This document shows, in pieces, positions 45,595 through 59,060 of a stretch of 64,000 bases of DNA. Origin of the DNA: Rugalucina vietnamica (Eukaryota; Mollusca; Bivalvia; Lucinida; Lucinidae); contig OZ024870.1 in assembly GCA_964017185.1 (NCBI GenBank), forward strand, positions 33,999,621-34,063,620. The letters run 5' to 3'. Within the stretch, counting starts at the first letter, position 1, and each line of letters starts with the position of its first letter. The notes under the pieces are model-generated. The model saw nothing but the letters and a program-made list of their open reading frames with translations. It was not told the origin of the DNA and did not search any database. The position numbers were made by a program, and so were the translations under genes.

Positions 45595-48317
45595 TGTTGT
45601 ATATACCAATAAACATGTTTGAATATTATGGAATAGTCCCAGAAAAGGGGCAGATGAAGCCCTGGGGCCATTTTTTTTTCAGAATAATCAATATCCTGTC
45701 CATTTGCCAATTTCCTACAAGGTTTTCCCTTCAAATGACATTTCAACAGTTTACCCATTTAAATGCATAGGCAGCCCAAGTTGATCTTGCCTTAAAATAG
45801 GTCAAGGTCACCACAGGGCCAGGATTTATATATGCATTGTAGTACTTGAGTCATCGATGCTTCATGCCAAGTTTATTTGAAATCAGTTAACCAGCTCCGG
45901 AGAAGAAGATTTTTTAAGTGTTTTACCATATATGGGCATGACGGCCATCTTCGTTGAAATCGGTTCAGTGGTTTCGGGAAGAAGATTTTGAAGGGTTTTT
46001 ACCATATATGGGCTTGGTTACCATTTTGGTCACGTCACCTGGATTATTTATATACACATTGGTTCCCCTTTCCTATAGATGCTTCATATAAAAGCCAAGC
46101 TGTTTCAGAGGATCATGATTTATATATACATTGTAGTACTGTCATTGATGCTTCATGCCATGTTTCGTTGAAATCGGACTTCCAGTTCTGGAGAAAAAGA
46201 TTTTTGAAAGGTTTTTACCATATATTGGCGTGGCGACCATCTTGGTAATGTGACCTGGATTATTTATATACACATTGGTTCCCCATTCCCATAGAAGTTT
46301 CCCATAAAATTTGGCTTTGATTGGCCTAGTGGTTTCAGAGAAGATCTTTGAATATTATTGTCATAAACATGTATATTGCACCGGGGTGGGGGCACAAATG
46401 TTTTTCAGAATCATATATCTTCAGTCCATTTTCCCATTTCCTGCAAGTTTTTAGCTAACCTGAGCCGTTAGGCTCATAGGTGAGCTTATAGGATGGCCAT
46501 GTCCGTTCTTCCGTCGTCGTCGTTCATCATTTTCAAAGATCTTCTTCTCTGAAACTGCTTGGCAAATCAAAGCCAACTTTAATATGAAGCATCTATGGAA
46601 AGGGGGAACCAATGTGTTTATAAATAGTATAGGTCACATGACCAAAATGGCACCAAAGCCCATTTATGGTAAAAATCCTTCAAAATCTTCTTCCCGAAAC
46701 CACTGAATCGATTTCAACGAAACTTGCCATGAAGCATGGGGGACTAAAGTACTACAATGCGTTTTTAAATCATGACCCTGTGATGACCTTGACCTATTTT
46801 ACGGCAAGGTCAACATAGGTCGCCCATGCATTTGAATGGGGGAAAACTGTTAAAATGTCATTTGAATGGAATAACTTGCAGAAAATGGGCAAATGGACTG
46901 AAGATTTATGACTCTGAAAAGACAATTGGACCCCAGGGGTCAGTTTGCCCCCACCCTGGGTCAATATACTTGTATATTACGAAAATATTCAAAGATCTTT
47001 TCTCTGAAACCGCTTTGCCAATCAAAGCCAACTTTTACATGGAGCATCTACAGGAAGAGGGAATCAATGTGTACATAAATAATCTAGGTCACGTGACCAA
47101 GATGGTCGCCATGCCCATATATGATAAAAACCCTTCCAAAATCTTCTCCTCCGGAACTGGTTGACCGATTTCATTGGCACTTGGCGTGTAGCATACTATA
47201 ATGTGTTTATAAGTTATGACCCTGTGATGACCTTGACATATTTTACTGCAAGATCAACATAGGTCTTCTATGCATTTGAATGTGGAAAACTGTTAAAATA
47301 TCATTTGAAGGTGAAAACTTGCTTGGGCAAATGGACTGAAAATTTATGATTCTGAAAACATTTGGACTCCAGGGGGTTAGTCTGTCCTCACCCCGGGGCA
47401 ATATACTTGTATGTTACAAAAATGTTCAAAGACCTCCTTCTCTGAAAATTTTACATGAATCATTTTAGGAAGTGGGAACCAATGTATATATAAATAATCC
47501 AGGTCACAAGACCAAGATGGCCGCAATGCCCATACAAGGTAAAAACCCTTCAAAAATATTCTTCTCCGGAACTGCTGAACATGTTACAATGAAACTAGTC
47601 GTGTAGCAATTGGGACCTGAGTACTACAATGTGTTTATAAATCATGCCCCTTTGATGACCTTCACAAATTTTAAGGCAAAGTCAACTTTGGTCAAATATT
47701 GCCGAAAGCTGTTAAAATTTTATTGAAGGGAAAAACTTCAGGAAATGGGCAAATGGACAGAATATTCATGATTTTGAAGAAAAAAAAATGACCCTGCCCT
47801 GGGGCTATATACATACATGTATACATATGAATATTATAGTCAAACAAATTTATTGGTATATATCTCAGATCTCAGGTGAGCGTTACAGGACCATTGGTCC
47901 TCTGGTTTCTTTTCATTTGACAATTTAACATTTTCCCCATTTAAACGCATGGGCGATCTACGTTGACCTTGTCGTAAAATAGGTCAAGGTCATCCAAAGG
48001 TCATGACTTATATATACATTGTAGTATTCCAGTTCCCGATGTTTCATGCCACGTTTCGTTGAAATCGGTCTAGTGGTTCCGGAGAAGTAGAATTTTAAAG
48101 GGTTTCTACCATATATGGGCATGGCGGCCATCTTGATCATGTGACCTGGATTATTTATAAACACATTGATTCCCACTTCTCATAGATGCTTCATGGCCAA
48201 TCCCCTTTCTCATTAATGTGTTCACTGCTCTTAAAGGATCAGTTTTAATTTTTATTTCCTTTGGCTTTGATTGGCCGAGCAGTGTGAGAGAAGAAAATCT
48301 TTGAAATTGTGGACGAC
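45595..48317 (-). mobile_element. HINE copy (inverted) carrying a nested HINE
   Basis: 45595-46448 and 47908-48317 form one inverted HINE: CCAATAAACATGTTTGAATA at the left; at the right it stops in TTGTGGACGACGGAAT within the microsatellite, so both ends are truncated. The two halves rejoin as GCAAGTTT / TCTTTTCATTTGACA, matching the unbroken phrase near 45720 and 38380. Confidence 0.75.
46449..47906 (+). mobile_element. HINE copy nested inside an older HINE
   Basis: Begins TTAGCTAACCTGAGCC (46451) after a T-tract and ends CAGGTGAGCGTTACAGGACC, then ATTGGTCCTCTGGTT. Complete at both ends, with about three units. Flanks show only T residues at the junctions and no longer duplication, as expected for insertion between two T by a Helentron-type mechanism. 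Confidence 0.82.
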
Positions 48318-49500
48318 GGAATTATTCGGACAGTTGCTTGAAAAGAGACATGCTTTTGAAAACATACACCCCTCACAAAATCCCTATTCTGTTCATGAAC
48401 CAGTTTATCAGGCAAGACAGGCATCGCTTCTTTCGATTACTGAAAGCCTCAGTTGCAACACCTACATAAGCCATAGAGTGGGATATCCATAAGTGACAAT
48501 ATGTTGTTGAAACACGTTTTGAAAACCGAATTTCGTTCTCTAGCGTCAATGCAGCTAATGATGAATGCTTAAATGGTAATCGCTGTCAAAATGGTGAAAA
48601 AGTTTTCAAAGGCTATCCTGGCATGACTATTTGACAAAGAATTGTTAATTCTCATGCCTTTCATCGTGAAACGAACGTTCTTACGGATAACGTGTATTTG
48701 ACATCTATGGAAATAAGCGTCAGAATATCATTGCTCCATAAGACGTCAAAACGATTTTGCTACAGAAGCGTCGGCGAAAGATCGGTAGTCTAAGAGGGAA
48801 TCTTATGCCGAGGCGAACGATGGTCCCGGACAATGGAGTCGGTTCGAACGCCAGAAACCGAACAGTATCTTGCTCAAGGACACAAGACGTAAAACCATAG
48901 TGAAAACGAAATGTCTATTTAATACATATAACAGATACATGTGACAGTGAACAAATAATGCACTTTGTAACTTGTAGAAACTAGATGTATCAAACCATTA
49001 AAGTTAATATACAGCACTAGAAAACATGTAGCTGAGCAATGTCCATAAAATTAATACATAAAATGAGAACTTAAATGTTTGGCCTTGTCAGACAAAATAC
49101 TTATTAGAACACTGGGTCTGAATAAAGAAATACGTGACACCATCCATTAGCGTATTTCAAATGACGTACACATTATCGGTACGTCTATTTGATTAACTGT
49201 TTTTTCTGTAGACGATATTTTTTTGTTTCAAAAGTAGATGTTTCCATAATGATTTTTGCAAATAAATGTTGAAAAACGTGGTTTTAACATTATCTACTTT
49301 TTTCATATCGCGTACAAGGAAAGGCGGGTCGTGACCGGATCTTTACCTCATATAATCGCGTTCCCTTTTCAGAAAAAAAGTACTTTTCAATCCTTTGCTA
49401 CATGTATGTGTGTACAGAATATGTAGTGTAGGACTGTGCGACTTAGTTTGTTAAGTAATAGAAACGTTTTCTTTTCATATAATATGTTTTTGACTTATGG
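48318..49500. other. Noncoding stretch
   Basis: No gene. A tRNA-like scrap (GTCGGTTCGAACGCC, then TCTTGCTCAAGGACAC) near 48837-48890 resembles 35190-35240. Confidence 0.4.
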
Positions 49501-49504
49501 ATCC

Positions 49505-49845
49505 TGCTGAATACCCTTAAAAGGTAAAAATAGACAATGGTCAGGAATAGCGAAATGAGAAAGAAATTCACACTCCAAAAACCTAAATTGACAATCAGAG
49601 CACAGGCGCTTGAAAAGGTACAAGTAGGCAAAGATCAGGAAAAGGCGCAATCAGAGAGAGATTCCCACTCCAAAAACCGAGGTGGGAAAAAAACCAAACT
49701 AACAATCAGGTACTTATACCATGAAACATATCGTAAGCCGAATGAGCAGCTATTTTCCCAATAGGTGGCCACTCAGTTACCTAAATTAAAAATATGAAAA
49801 CATACATAAGGCGCCAACAGCACATAAAAAATTTTTAAACACCAA
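49505..49845 (+). repeat. Repeat G, copy 3, with internal duplication
   Basis: ACAATGGTCAGGAATAGCGA and, about 100 bases on, AAAGATCAGGAAAAGGCGCA: the first segment occurs twice. Then CATATCGTAAGCCGAATGAG. Confidence 0.7.
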
Positions 49846-50227
49846 GACATAAAACAATGAAGTTATACAAACGAAAGCAAATGAAGCACCAACAGTGAAC
49901 AAGATGTATCTCATGTCTTATAATGCATTCAATAAAACACCTTTCAATAGAAACTTTATGAGATACCATTTAAACAAACATGGATATCCAAAATAATTAT
50001 TTTGTGTAGAATATCATAGAAAAGTAACGTATAGTATACCTTGAGAACATCGAAATTATGTATATTCTTATAAGTATGTTTGATTTACAGAACATCATCA
50101 GCTGTTTAATTTATGTATTCAGACCAAAGATATTTGAGTTAAGAATATCTAAGTGATCGAATTAACCCGTGATTTATATGTTCAAAGGCTGAAGCATCCA
50201 AAATACCTTTATCAAGATGTCTCCCAT
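49846..50227 (+). repeat. Unit of FB-4 family left of the nested element
   Basis: Has AAAAGTAACGTATAGTATAC, ACATCATCAGCTGTTTAAT and TTTATCAAGATGTCTCCCAT, in the same orientation as the units at 53.8-56.6 kb. It continues after the nested element at 55242 (CATGTATTTTAATGCAAT). Confidence 0.7.
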
Positions 50228-53200
50228 TAGCCCGAGATCCAAAATCCAGGAGATGTCAAAATTTTGGTTTACCCTACACGATCTTGGCCTTAAGGTTTGA
50301 TGGCTTTTTTTGAAAGATATATGATAGTAGTCTATGAAACAGGTCCGTGTATAAAAATTTAGGCCGGCGAAAGTCTTCAAAATGGCCGCCATCCAAGATG
50401 GCCGCCAAAATTAGGAATTGTACCGGTTTGTGTAATAAACTTTTTCATTTTAGATTTTGTTACATTTAACTGCATTCAGTGTTGGTTTTCTATAAACTAA
50501 ACATATGTTGAAGCATATTAAGTTTATTTAACACAGTTTGTATGTTCTCATGTGTTACATACGTTACTTTTTAACGCTATCTGCCATTAAATGATAGATT
50601 GGCTGTTACTGTTTGTTTGAGTGGTAAAGGTTTAAGTGTGTTTTTGTATTTAGTGCAGTGAAAGACATAAGGAACATCTATATAAAGCAATTTTAGATAC
50701 TTAATCTTAACACTTAAGTCAACAATGGGTCTTTGAACGCATAAATCCGGGTTCACACTTGATCACTAAAATATCATAAATTCACATATTTTGGGTTTGA
50801 ACACATTAATTGAACAGCTACTTATGTTTTATCAATAAAACATAAAATAGAAATTTGCATTTTTAAATTAATTTGATTTAGCACGATTTCTCACATGTTC
50901 TCACATGTTACATACGTTACACCATTAATGTTACATGCTACAAAATCATAATATTCAGTGTTACTGTATATTTTAGTGCTATTCTTTAAAGTTTTGTGTA
51001 TTTTTGCATTAATATTTTTACAAAACACGAGGGGTGTCTTGTTATAGCAATTTTATTCTGCTTTTGTTGGTCAGCAGCATGTTTTTGAAGGCATAAATAA
51101 AGGTTCATCTCGATCACTTAGACATTGAATACTGATACATTTGGGTTTTAAACACACAAAATTTCAACAGCTGCTGATTTTTTTATGAATTATAATACAA
51201 ATGTCGTAGCACATTTACCTCCAATTATATTTGAATGTTCTCTATGTTCTCAAGATGTTGACAACTGTTACATATGTTACTTGTCATAGGATATCCTATA
51301 ATCCCTTATAAAATCATTATTTGCCTAATCTTGTTTGTTTAATGGTCCCAATTTATGTTAATGAAAGCCTGTATTATATTTTCTTTATAAAAGATTGTGA
51401 CAATTTTAATCAAAGTAAATTTGTGTAGTTTTGAAGACCATGTTTGGTGTAGTATTATAGCAACACACTCCCAAATGAGTGCTCCTTGTTTTGAACCATG
51501 CTGGCACGGAGTTACATTTCCATAACCCATATTTGACGAATGCATTTTCCCATCTTTATCATTCTGGTGAGTATTCAGTTCCTAGGGGCATCAGGTGTAA
51601 TTTTTAAATTCTATTCAACTTTCGATGAAAATTCTTTAAGCAAACAGAATAGCCCCAGATGGGACGCCGCGTTCTGCAACGTCACATCTTGGGCTATTCT
51701 GTTTGCCTATGTCCCATAAAAGGGACGCCAGGCTTATATGAGTTAAGCTAGTTAAGCTTAAGGTATCTGGTTAAATGTCTCTGTCAACAAAATACTCAAA
51801 CATTATTTGACTGGCATGTTAACCCACAACACAAATAAAACATTTGGGTGATCAAACTGGTTTTGTTTTTATTAACTTTTGTTTAAAGACAAACATTCCC
51901 TTGAGGCTACTAGTTGTATTAATCACATATAATCTTTGGTCTTAACTATTTACATTACATATTGTTGTTTTATATATATTTATGAATATAATGTTACGTG
52001 TTAGAGTATTTTTTCTTAACACAATGTAGATGTTCTTAACTGTTACATATGTTACTCTTATTAGTATATCCCCATAAAATCAAGAGTTTGACCATTTTCG
52101 TTCATTTTTAAACTGTTTATAGTAATTTTATGATTTATCTTTTTTTATGATTGAACTTGTATTAATTTTGCAAAAGATTTATAACATTATCAGATTATTA
52201 ACTTTTAAGTTAAACGTTAAATGTCTCTCAGCTAGTTCGCTATGCTAGAGCCTGTTGTAACTACGAAGACTTTGTTGATAGGGGAAATTACTCACCACAA
52301 AATTGTTGTCACGGGGATATCGCAGTACCAAGCTTGTGTCAACTCTTAAAAAGTTCTATGGGAGACACCATGACCTTGTTGACCCCTACAGCGTGGCTGC
52401 GTCTAAACTTGTGACTGACCTTATGCCAATTGGCAACAATTAATAAGGCTTTCAATTACTGGACATTCGTTTCTTACCAGATATTCATTTTCTCGGCTTT
52501 GTAATCAGTCATAAGGACATGGCGGGTGCATTATAATGGGCAGGTGATGCTCACCCTTCGCAAACACCTAATCACACCTCCTGTTATTGGGGGATCCATG
52601 CCTGTATGGCTACATATATCGTATTTGTCAATGTTATTATGGATTTTTACGAGCTAGGATTACGATTTCGGTACCTTGACCCCTTTACTTTATATTCTTT
52701 GGAAGTGGCATAAACAATTAAAAGGAGAAGTGTGGGTACATTATACAATTTCTGGCAATGAATAAAATATTGGAAACAGTGAACACACTCAAAGGGGTGA
52801 AGTAATGGGCCATACTGCGCAATTTCAGGTAATGAACCCTCATCAGTGACCCTTTATAAATTGTATACGATAGCCAGATAAATACACTGCAAGTTCAAAA
52901 TTTACACAAAGGAAGTCGAAATCAAAGACACATGCCTAAATTGGGTCAGATAATTAAAACAATGTTTAGAAGATGGCTCTCAATGGACATTTTTTATTTT
53001 GAATATTCTTTCTTATTTGAAGGGGCCGAAAAATATAACTGACATTATGGATCATGTACAGGGAAACGTTTAGGTCCGCAACATAACAAAGCAATACATA
53101 ACACAGCTGCACTTATAACAAATAAATGATAAAAGTTAGATCATTTGGAAGCAGTGAAAACGCTCAAAGGAAAAAAAATATGTCATTATTCCTCTTCGAT

Positions 53201-55241
53201 GTCCCTTTACAAACAGGCAGTAAAAGCCAGACACTTGTGCTCTATCGAATATTTGCATCAGCGTTATCTACATCAAAGAATGTTTCACAGAAGGGACGAA
53301 ATAATGAACGCATGTTCAGATGTTTCTTGACATATTATCTGTTCTTAATACTCCAAATAGTTAAAGGGTAAAAAAGGTAATCTGAACTATGGATGATGTC
53401 ATATTTATACATTTTATCTTTTTATTCATCATCATCTGCTGTTTGGATATACATTTCAGACAATACCACTCAAAAAGAAAGTGACATGGTGGGTTAAGCA
53501 TATCAACATTTAAATGATTGAATCAGATAGGTAACAAAAATACACTCATGGGAGACAAACCCCTTTTCCCGTAAAATCTGATCCAGTAAGTCATATATAA
53601 ATGAATTGTCCCCATTTTTAGGACTTTCCCAGTCTAAAGTTCTATACACAGTCCTCTTCAACTAAAAATAAAATTGAGATCCTTTAAGAGCAGTTAACAT
53701 ATTATTGAGAAAGGGGATGTTTGGCTACTTAAGCCTCCTCAGTGACCCTATGGAGCTTTTGTATAGAATATTATAGAAAAGTAACGTATGTAACAGTTGA
53801 GTACACGTAGAGAACATTGAAATTATGTACTTGTATATCAAGTTTAAGATTCTTATAAATATATTTATGTGTTCCGACCCGAACTATTTGAGTTTACAAT
53901 ATGTAAGTGATCTAGTTTACCACGGATTTATATGTTTAAAGACTCATTGCTGACTGTCAAAGCAAATATCGCATCCAAAATGTCTTTATCAAAATGTCTC
54001 CCATGTCGTTTAATGCAATCAATATAATACTAATTCAAAAACTTAAGAGCATATAAACGCCATTTACAACAGTTGTCAATATATTGATTTTGTAGGAGAT
54101 ATCATTTAAGAAAAGTGACGAATGTAACAGTTGTCAACATCTTCAGAACATGAAAATTATGTTAATCGAGTTAAAGGCTCCTTAGAAAAGAAACGTATGT
54201 AACAGCTGGGTACATCTTGACTCTAAAACATTTGAGTTAAAATTCTATTACATATGTTCAATTTATAAAACCTCATCAGCTGTTTTATCAATGTGTTTGA
54301 CCTCAAATATGTGAGTGTATAATATTTTAGGGGTCAAGTTTAAACCGGGATTTATGTGTTTAAAGACCCATCGCTGATGGATGGTGCAAATAAAGCATAC
54401 AAACTTAATAAAGATATTTTTTTCATGTCTTTTAATGCATTAAATACAAAAAAGTTCAAAAACTTCAGAGAATAACATTAAAATAAACAAGAATAGTCAA
54501 TATATTAATTTTGTAGGAAATATTATAAAAAAGGTAACGTATGTAACAGTTAGGAACGTCTTGAGGGTATCAAAATTATATAAATGGAGTTAGCGGTTCT
54601 AATCCATATAATTTATTAACAAATCATCAACAGCTATTGATTGTATGTATGATCAGACCCAAAATATGTGAGTTTACCAAAAATATGTGAGTTTACAATG
54701 TTAAGTGATCAAGAGTGAACCTGGATTTATGTGATAAAAGACCTGAGGCTGACCACCAAATGCAGATAAACGACCCAAAGAAGCTTTATCAAGACGCTAC
54801 TCAAGTTTTTTAAGGAACACTTTGCATAAACACTTCAAAAACTTTGAAGAATGGCACTAAGATAAACACAAATAGTCAATATTTTCATTTCTCGCAAGTA
54901 ACATTAATATAGTAACGTATGTAACGCATGAGAACATCAAAACTGGGTTAATTCAACTAAATATGCAAAAGCATATGTTGAGTTTATAGAAAATCTACAA
55001 TGAAAGCACTTAAATGTAACAAAATCTAAAATGAAAACGCTTTTTACTCAAGCCTGTATAAATCCTAATTTGGGCGGCCATCTTGGATGGCGGCCATTTT
55101 GAAGACTTTCGCCGGCCTAAATTTTTATACACGGACCTGTTTCATAGACTACTATCATATATCTTTCAAAAAAAGCCATCAAACCTTAAGGCCAAGATCG
55201 TGTAGGGTTAACCAAAAATTTGGACCTTGGATCTCGGACTA
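50228..55241. mobile_element. FB-4: 5.0-kb foldback element, CAT duplication
   Basis: Ends TAGCCCGAGATCCAA and inverted TTGGATCTCGGACTA, with CAT on both outer sides (50225-50227, 55242-55244). Next come about 240 bp of near-identical inverted sequence (ACCCTACACGATCTTGGCC, CGGCCTAAATTTTTATACAC, ATGGCCGCCATCCAAGATGG). Inward are roughly 355-bp units marked by GTTACATACGTTAC in the left half (50554, 50907, 51267, 52042) and GTAACGTATGTAAC in the right half (53781, 54534, 54912, with variants at 54115 and 54191). The centre, about 52200-53760, is unique plus repeat E. No transposase. Confidence 0.82.
52840..53755 (+). repeat. Repeat E copies in the FB-4 centre
   Basis: ACATTATGGATCATGTACAG, TTAGATCATTTGGAAGCAGT, GAGATCCTTTAAGAGCAGTT, related to 19.2-19.7 and 56.7-56.9 kb. 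Confidence 0.5.
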
Positions 55242-56612
55242 CATGTATTTTAATGCAATAATTATAATATCAATTTCTGTCTGACACTGCCATTTTCTGA
55301 TAATTTCCTGCTTTTACCTTTCTAATCTATCTCGTACTTGATACACAAAACATTAACGGCGTTTCGATTTGTGTATGTTCAGACTAAACATATGTGAGTT
55401 CACAATATTAGAGTGATCGAGTTTAAACCAGGATGTATGTGTTTAAACAGACACGATGCTGACCAACACAATCAAAATCAAGCACCTAAAATAGCTTTAT
55501 CAAGACGATCCATATCTTTTAACGCAATCAATAAATTAACTTAAAACACTTTGAAGGATGCCATTAAAACGAACAAGAATATAATCATAAATGGGGATCT
55601 CCCTAGAAAAGTTACGTTTGTAACAGTTGGGTACATCTTGACAACATCAAGATTATTTGAGTTAAAATGTATACATGTTAAATCAATAAAACATCCATCA
55701 TCAGCTGTTTTATTTATGTGTTCAGACCCCAAATATGTGAGTTAACACTAATTTGGGCATCAAGTTTAAACCTGAGTTTATGCGTTCAAAGGACTGAGCA
55801 AGTAAAGCACACAAACTGACTTTACCAAGATGTTTTTCATGTCCTTTATTGTATAATGTAAAACCCAGTTCACCATCTTTAGAGGATACCATTAAAATAA
55901 ACAAGAATAGTCAATATATTGATTTTTTGGGAAAATATTATGAGAAAAGTAACGTATGTAACAGTTGAGTACATCAAAACTATATAAATGGAGGTAAAGG
56001 TTCTAATCCATATAAATAACTAATAAGTCATCAAAATCTGTTGAATGTATGTGCATATGCACGATCAAACCGAAAATATGTGAGTTTACCATATGAAGTC
56101 GGATCTAGAGTGAGCCTTGTTTTATGTGTTCAAAGACCCGACGCTGACCAACAAAAGCAGATAAACCTACCAAAGTAGCTTTATCAGTACGTTACTCATG
56201 TCTTTTTAATGAAAACATTGCATAAACACTTAAACTTCTTTGAAGTTTAACACTGAAATAAACAGTTATAATCAATATTATCATCTAATGGCGGATAACA
56301 TTAACATAGTAACGTATGTAACGCATGGAAACATCATAACTGTGATTAATCAACTTAATATTCTAAACCATATGTTGACATTATAACACTGAAAGCACTT
56401 AAATATAACAAAATCTAAAATGAAAAGTATCTTATTCAAACCTCTATAAATCCTAATTTTGGCGGCCATCGTGGACTGCGGCCATTTTGAGGTTTTTCGC
56501 CGGCCTAAATTTTTATACACGGACCTATTTCGTAGACTTCCATCATATATCTATCAAAAAAGGCATCAAACCTTGAGGCCAAGATCGTGTAGGGTTCTTG
56601 GATCTCGGACTA
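55242..56612 (+). mobile_element. Right part of the outer FB-4 copy
   Basis: Continues the units (GTTACGTTTGTAAC at 55611, GTAACGTATGTAAC at 55949 and 56309), then the terminal block GGCGGCCATCGTGGACTGCG ... GATCGTGTAGGG and the end GGATCTCGGACTA (56600-56612). With 49846-50227 it frames the nested copy. No matching left terminus was seen, so the outer copy is truncated. Confidence 0.72.
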
Positions 56613-57750
56613 CCCGTTCAGTCTACAACATGGATCCAGGGAACGTTGAAACAATTTAATAAATAACTGAGCAGTTAATACATAGAATGGTACATCCAAA
56701 TAGAGCCCAACAACTTAAACTGTTTATAAGAACGTAGATCGTAACTGAACATAAATTTCTGATTCCTCAGAATACCATCGCTCATCTCAAAAGACCAAAC
56801 TGGAAATAATAATTTGCACTATGGATTATGTAGGGAATTTCTATTTATGGCCACCACACGGACAACACCAGCTGCAGTAACAGCAAATAAAATTATCTGC
56901 GTTGAAAAATTGAGACTGCATATAAGTACATTTCAACATTTCTTTAAACATGAAGGAAGGGCCAAGCTCGTCTGAGGTAACAAAAGACCAATAACATACT
57001 GACGGTGGAAATGTCATTTATGTAGTAAATGACGATCTTGAATGACATAATCAAATATCTCTATTTATACAATTTTCTAAAGAATTACGAAGCACTATTT
57101 AGAATCAGAACATACATCAACCGAAAAGGGGGGCGAACAAACCGCCACAAACCTACAGTGAACTCGACAATGGAGAATCATCGACAATGGCGAACCACTC
57201 GTAAGGATATTGCAGAATTTCTTGAAACTTAGGACAAAATGTTATATATTTTATTACTCAGTCATTTACTTTCATCTATGCCTTGATGTTTGGTAAGAGA
57301 ATGGAGGCTAAATTCCACCGGACAATAAAATCAGGGTTGCTGAAACGCTTGACCCCTTAACTAAGATTCCTAGTTTATTGTTCCGCAAAAAGTGACATTC
57401 AGATAAAACTTGTTTCTTTGCTCATTTCTAAGCATTTGATTATTTCCATTTTTGCATTATTTTAGTGCCTAATATCACTAGCTATGCAGTATGCCTGTTT
57501 CCGATAAAAGTTTTGACATTGAAGATAGATATAAGAGTGGAATGATGTACAGGTAAATTCGACAATAGCAAATCATACTTTGTGAAGTGAAAATAATGTG
57601 CACAAAGTACTGATAATCTACCTTTGGAATGCTTGTCCAGGAACAATTTGGTTTGGTCACTGGCGTAACTAATATTGATGCATGTGGTGGTTTAATTTTC
57701 TTGCTTATAGGCTTTCATTGATTCGTGATAGCAATAGGACAGGCTTAAAT
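56613..57750. other. Repeat E piece and unassigned DNA
   Basis: 56720-56900 is a repeat E copy (CACTATGGATTATGTAGGGA, ACAACACCAGCTGCAGTAAC). A 67-codon frame at 57029-57232 has no recognised domain. GACAATGGCGAAC at 57186-57198 is the inverse of motifs near 57922-57955 and 58120. Confidence 0.4.
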
Positions 57751-57825
57751 CGGTAAAATTGGCCTTTCCGACATGACATTTGCTGTTGACAGTGAACGTT
57801 AAGCACCAACTGAATAAACACAGTA
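57751..57825 (+). repeat. SINE-A type tail
   Basis: TTTCCGACATGACATTTGCT, then GTTGACAGTGAACGTTAAGC. No clear head upstream. Confidence 0.5.
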
Positions 57826-58244
57826 AAATCAAACACCATTTAGTTTCGCATTATGATGGTGCCATTTGTGCGCAAAAAAATATCCTTAAAATGTTTTTTG
57901 TTGGCTATAGACTATTTGATTCGCCATTGTCGAGTTTGGTTCGCCATTGTCTGATGAGGGAGGTATCATATCAACAGAGTTATCTCCCATTAGAAAAATG
58001 ATTGAATCAAAATTATTATTTTCCTGTAAAGCTGAGATATGTTAGATGTTCTTAGTACCAAATAGAATTACAGTTTCATGGTCGTGTTTAAAATAATAGC
58101 ATTTGACCTTTTAGTGATTCGCCATTGTCTAGCCAATTGTATGATAAACAAAATATACCAAAACACAGGTAGGTGCTAGGTGTGGAGGTGGGTAATCGAT
58201 TTGAAAAAACTTTGTAGTTAGGCTAAGTTCAGAACGTCTAAAAT
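57826..58244. other. Noncoding stretch with repeated TTCGCCATTGTC
   Basis: TTCGCCATTGTC occurs three times (about 57921, 57941, 58121) and inverted near 57186. No gene. Confidence 0.45.
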
Positions 58245-59060
58245 ACAAGTTGGCTTCTTTAAAAAGAAACCAGTGAAAAGGTCAGCAGCAACCAGAGCTA
58301 CATGTACCAGTGAAGCTTGTTTGTTCTAGATTTTCAGTGCTGATGTTTCCCTAATTCGTCATTTATTTCGATTCTCGTATGTTTCAGTTTCGTTTCATAT
58401 ACGCGAATATTGTTTCATTTTATAAAAGACAGACCAACTGGTGTGTGTATCTTTGAAACCTTAGTGTCCCGAAAGGCATTGGTCAAGATTTCTGGTGTTA
58501 CGGAATTAAAGCCAATTCTAAAGAGAATATGATTTCAGTCAATCTGTCGATTTGTATAAGTAAGTAAGTAAGTAAGTACATGTAAGTACAGTGACATATG
58601 CATACGTAAATAATACATGTAATTATAATACAAAATTTGAACCCGGCCCTATAAAGTACCTATAGCCCTCGTACCCCACTTATATGCTGTATGATAAGAA
58701 GTCGTAACGCTCGAGACTGCTACATGTCAATAGTCTTATACCGCAGTTTGACGCAGAGTGTCAACAAAGGATAAATTAACTTGCTTACGGTGAATTGTCT
58801 AGTCGGCATAGACTGGTTCACTTACATAACGCGTAATAAGCATAGAGCAGGCGGCAATGGGTACACTTTTCTTCCATTATCGCCCCTTAGCTCACATCTT
58901 CAATAGTGACCTATCGCCTACGAGGGTTTCGGGTACAATACGGACTACTTTTTTCAATCTGCATAGCACATGATCTGATGACGCAATGCTTTTCTTCATA
59001 TTCAAATAAACACTGTGGAACTCAGGACCTGGTACCTCTATGCTTGCTAACTACGTCAGC
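58245..59060 (+). repeat. Dispersed repeat H, copy 2
   Basis: Direct counterpart of 40205-41020. Contains a short (AAGT)n run at 58559-58580. Confidence 0.7.

Noticed and set aside
50174-55284. Two nearly identical small proteins starting MAAILKTFAGLNFYTRTCFI
   Set aside because: They are the terminal inverted block of FB-4 read from each end; conservation reflects young arms, not coding.
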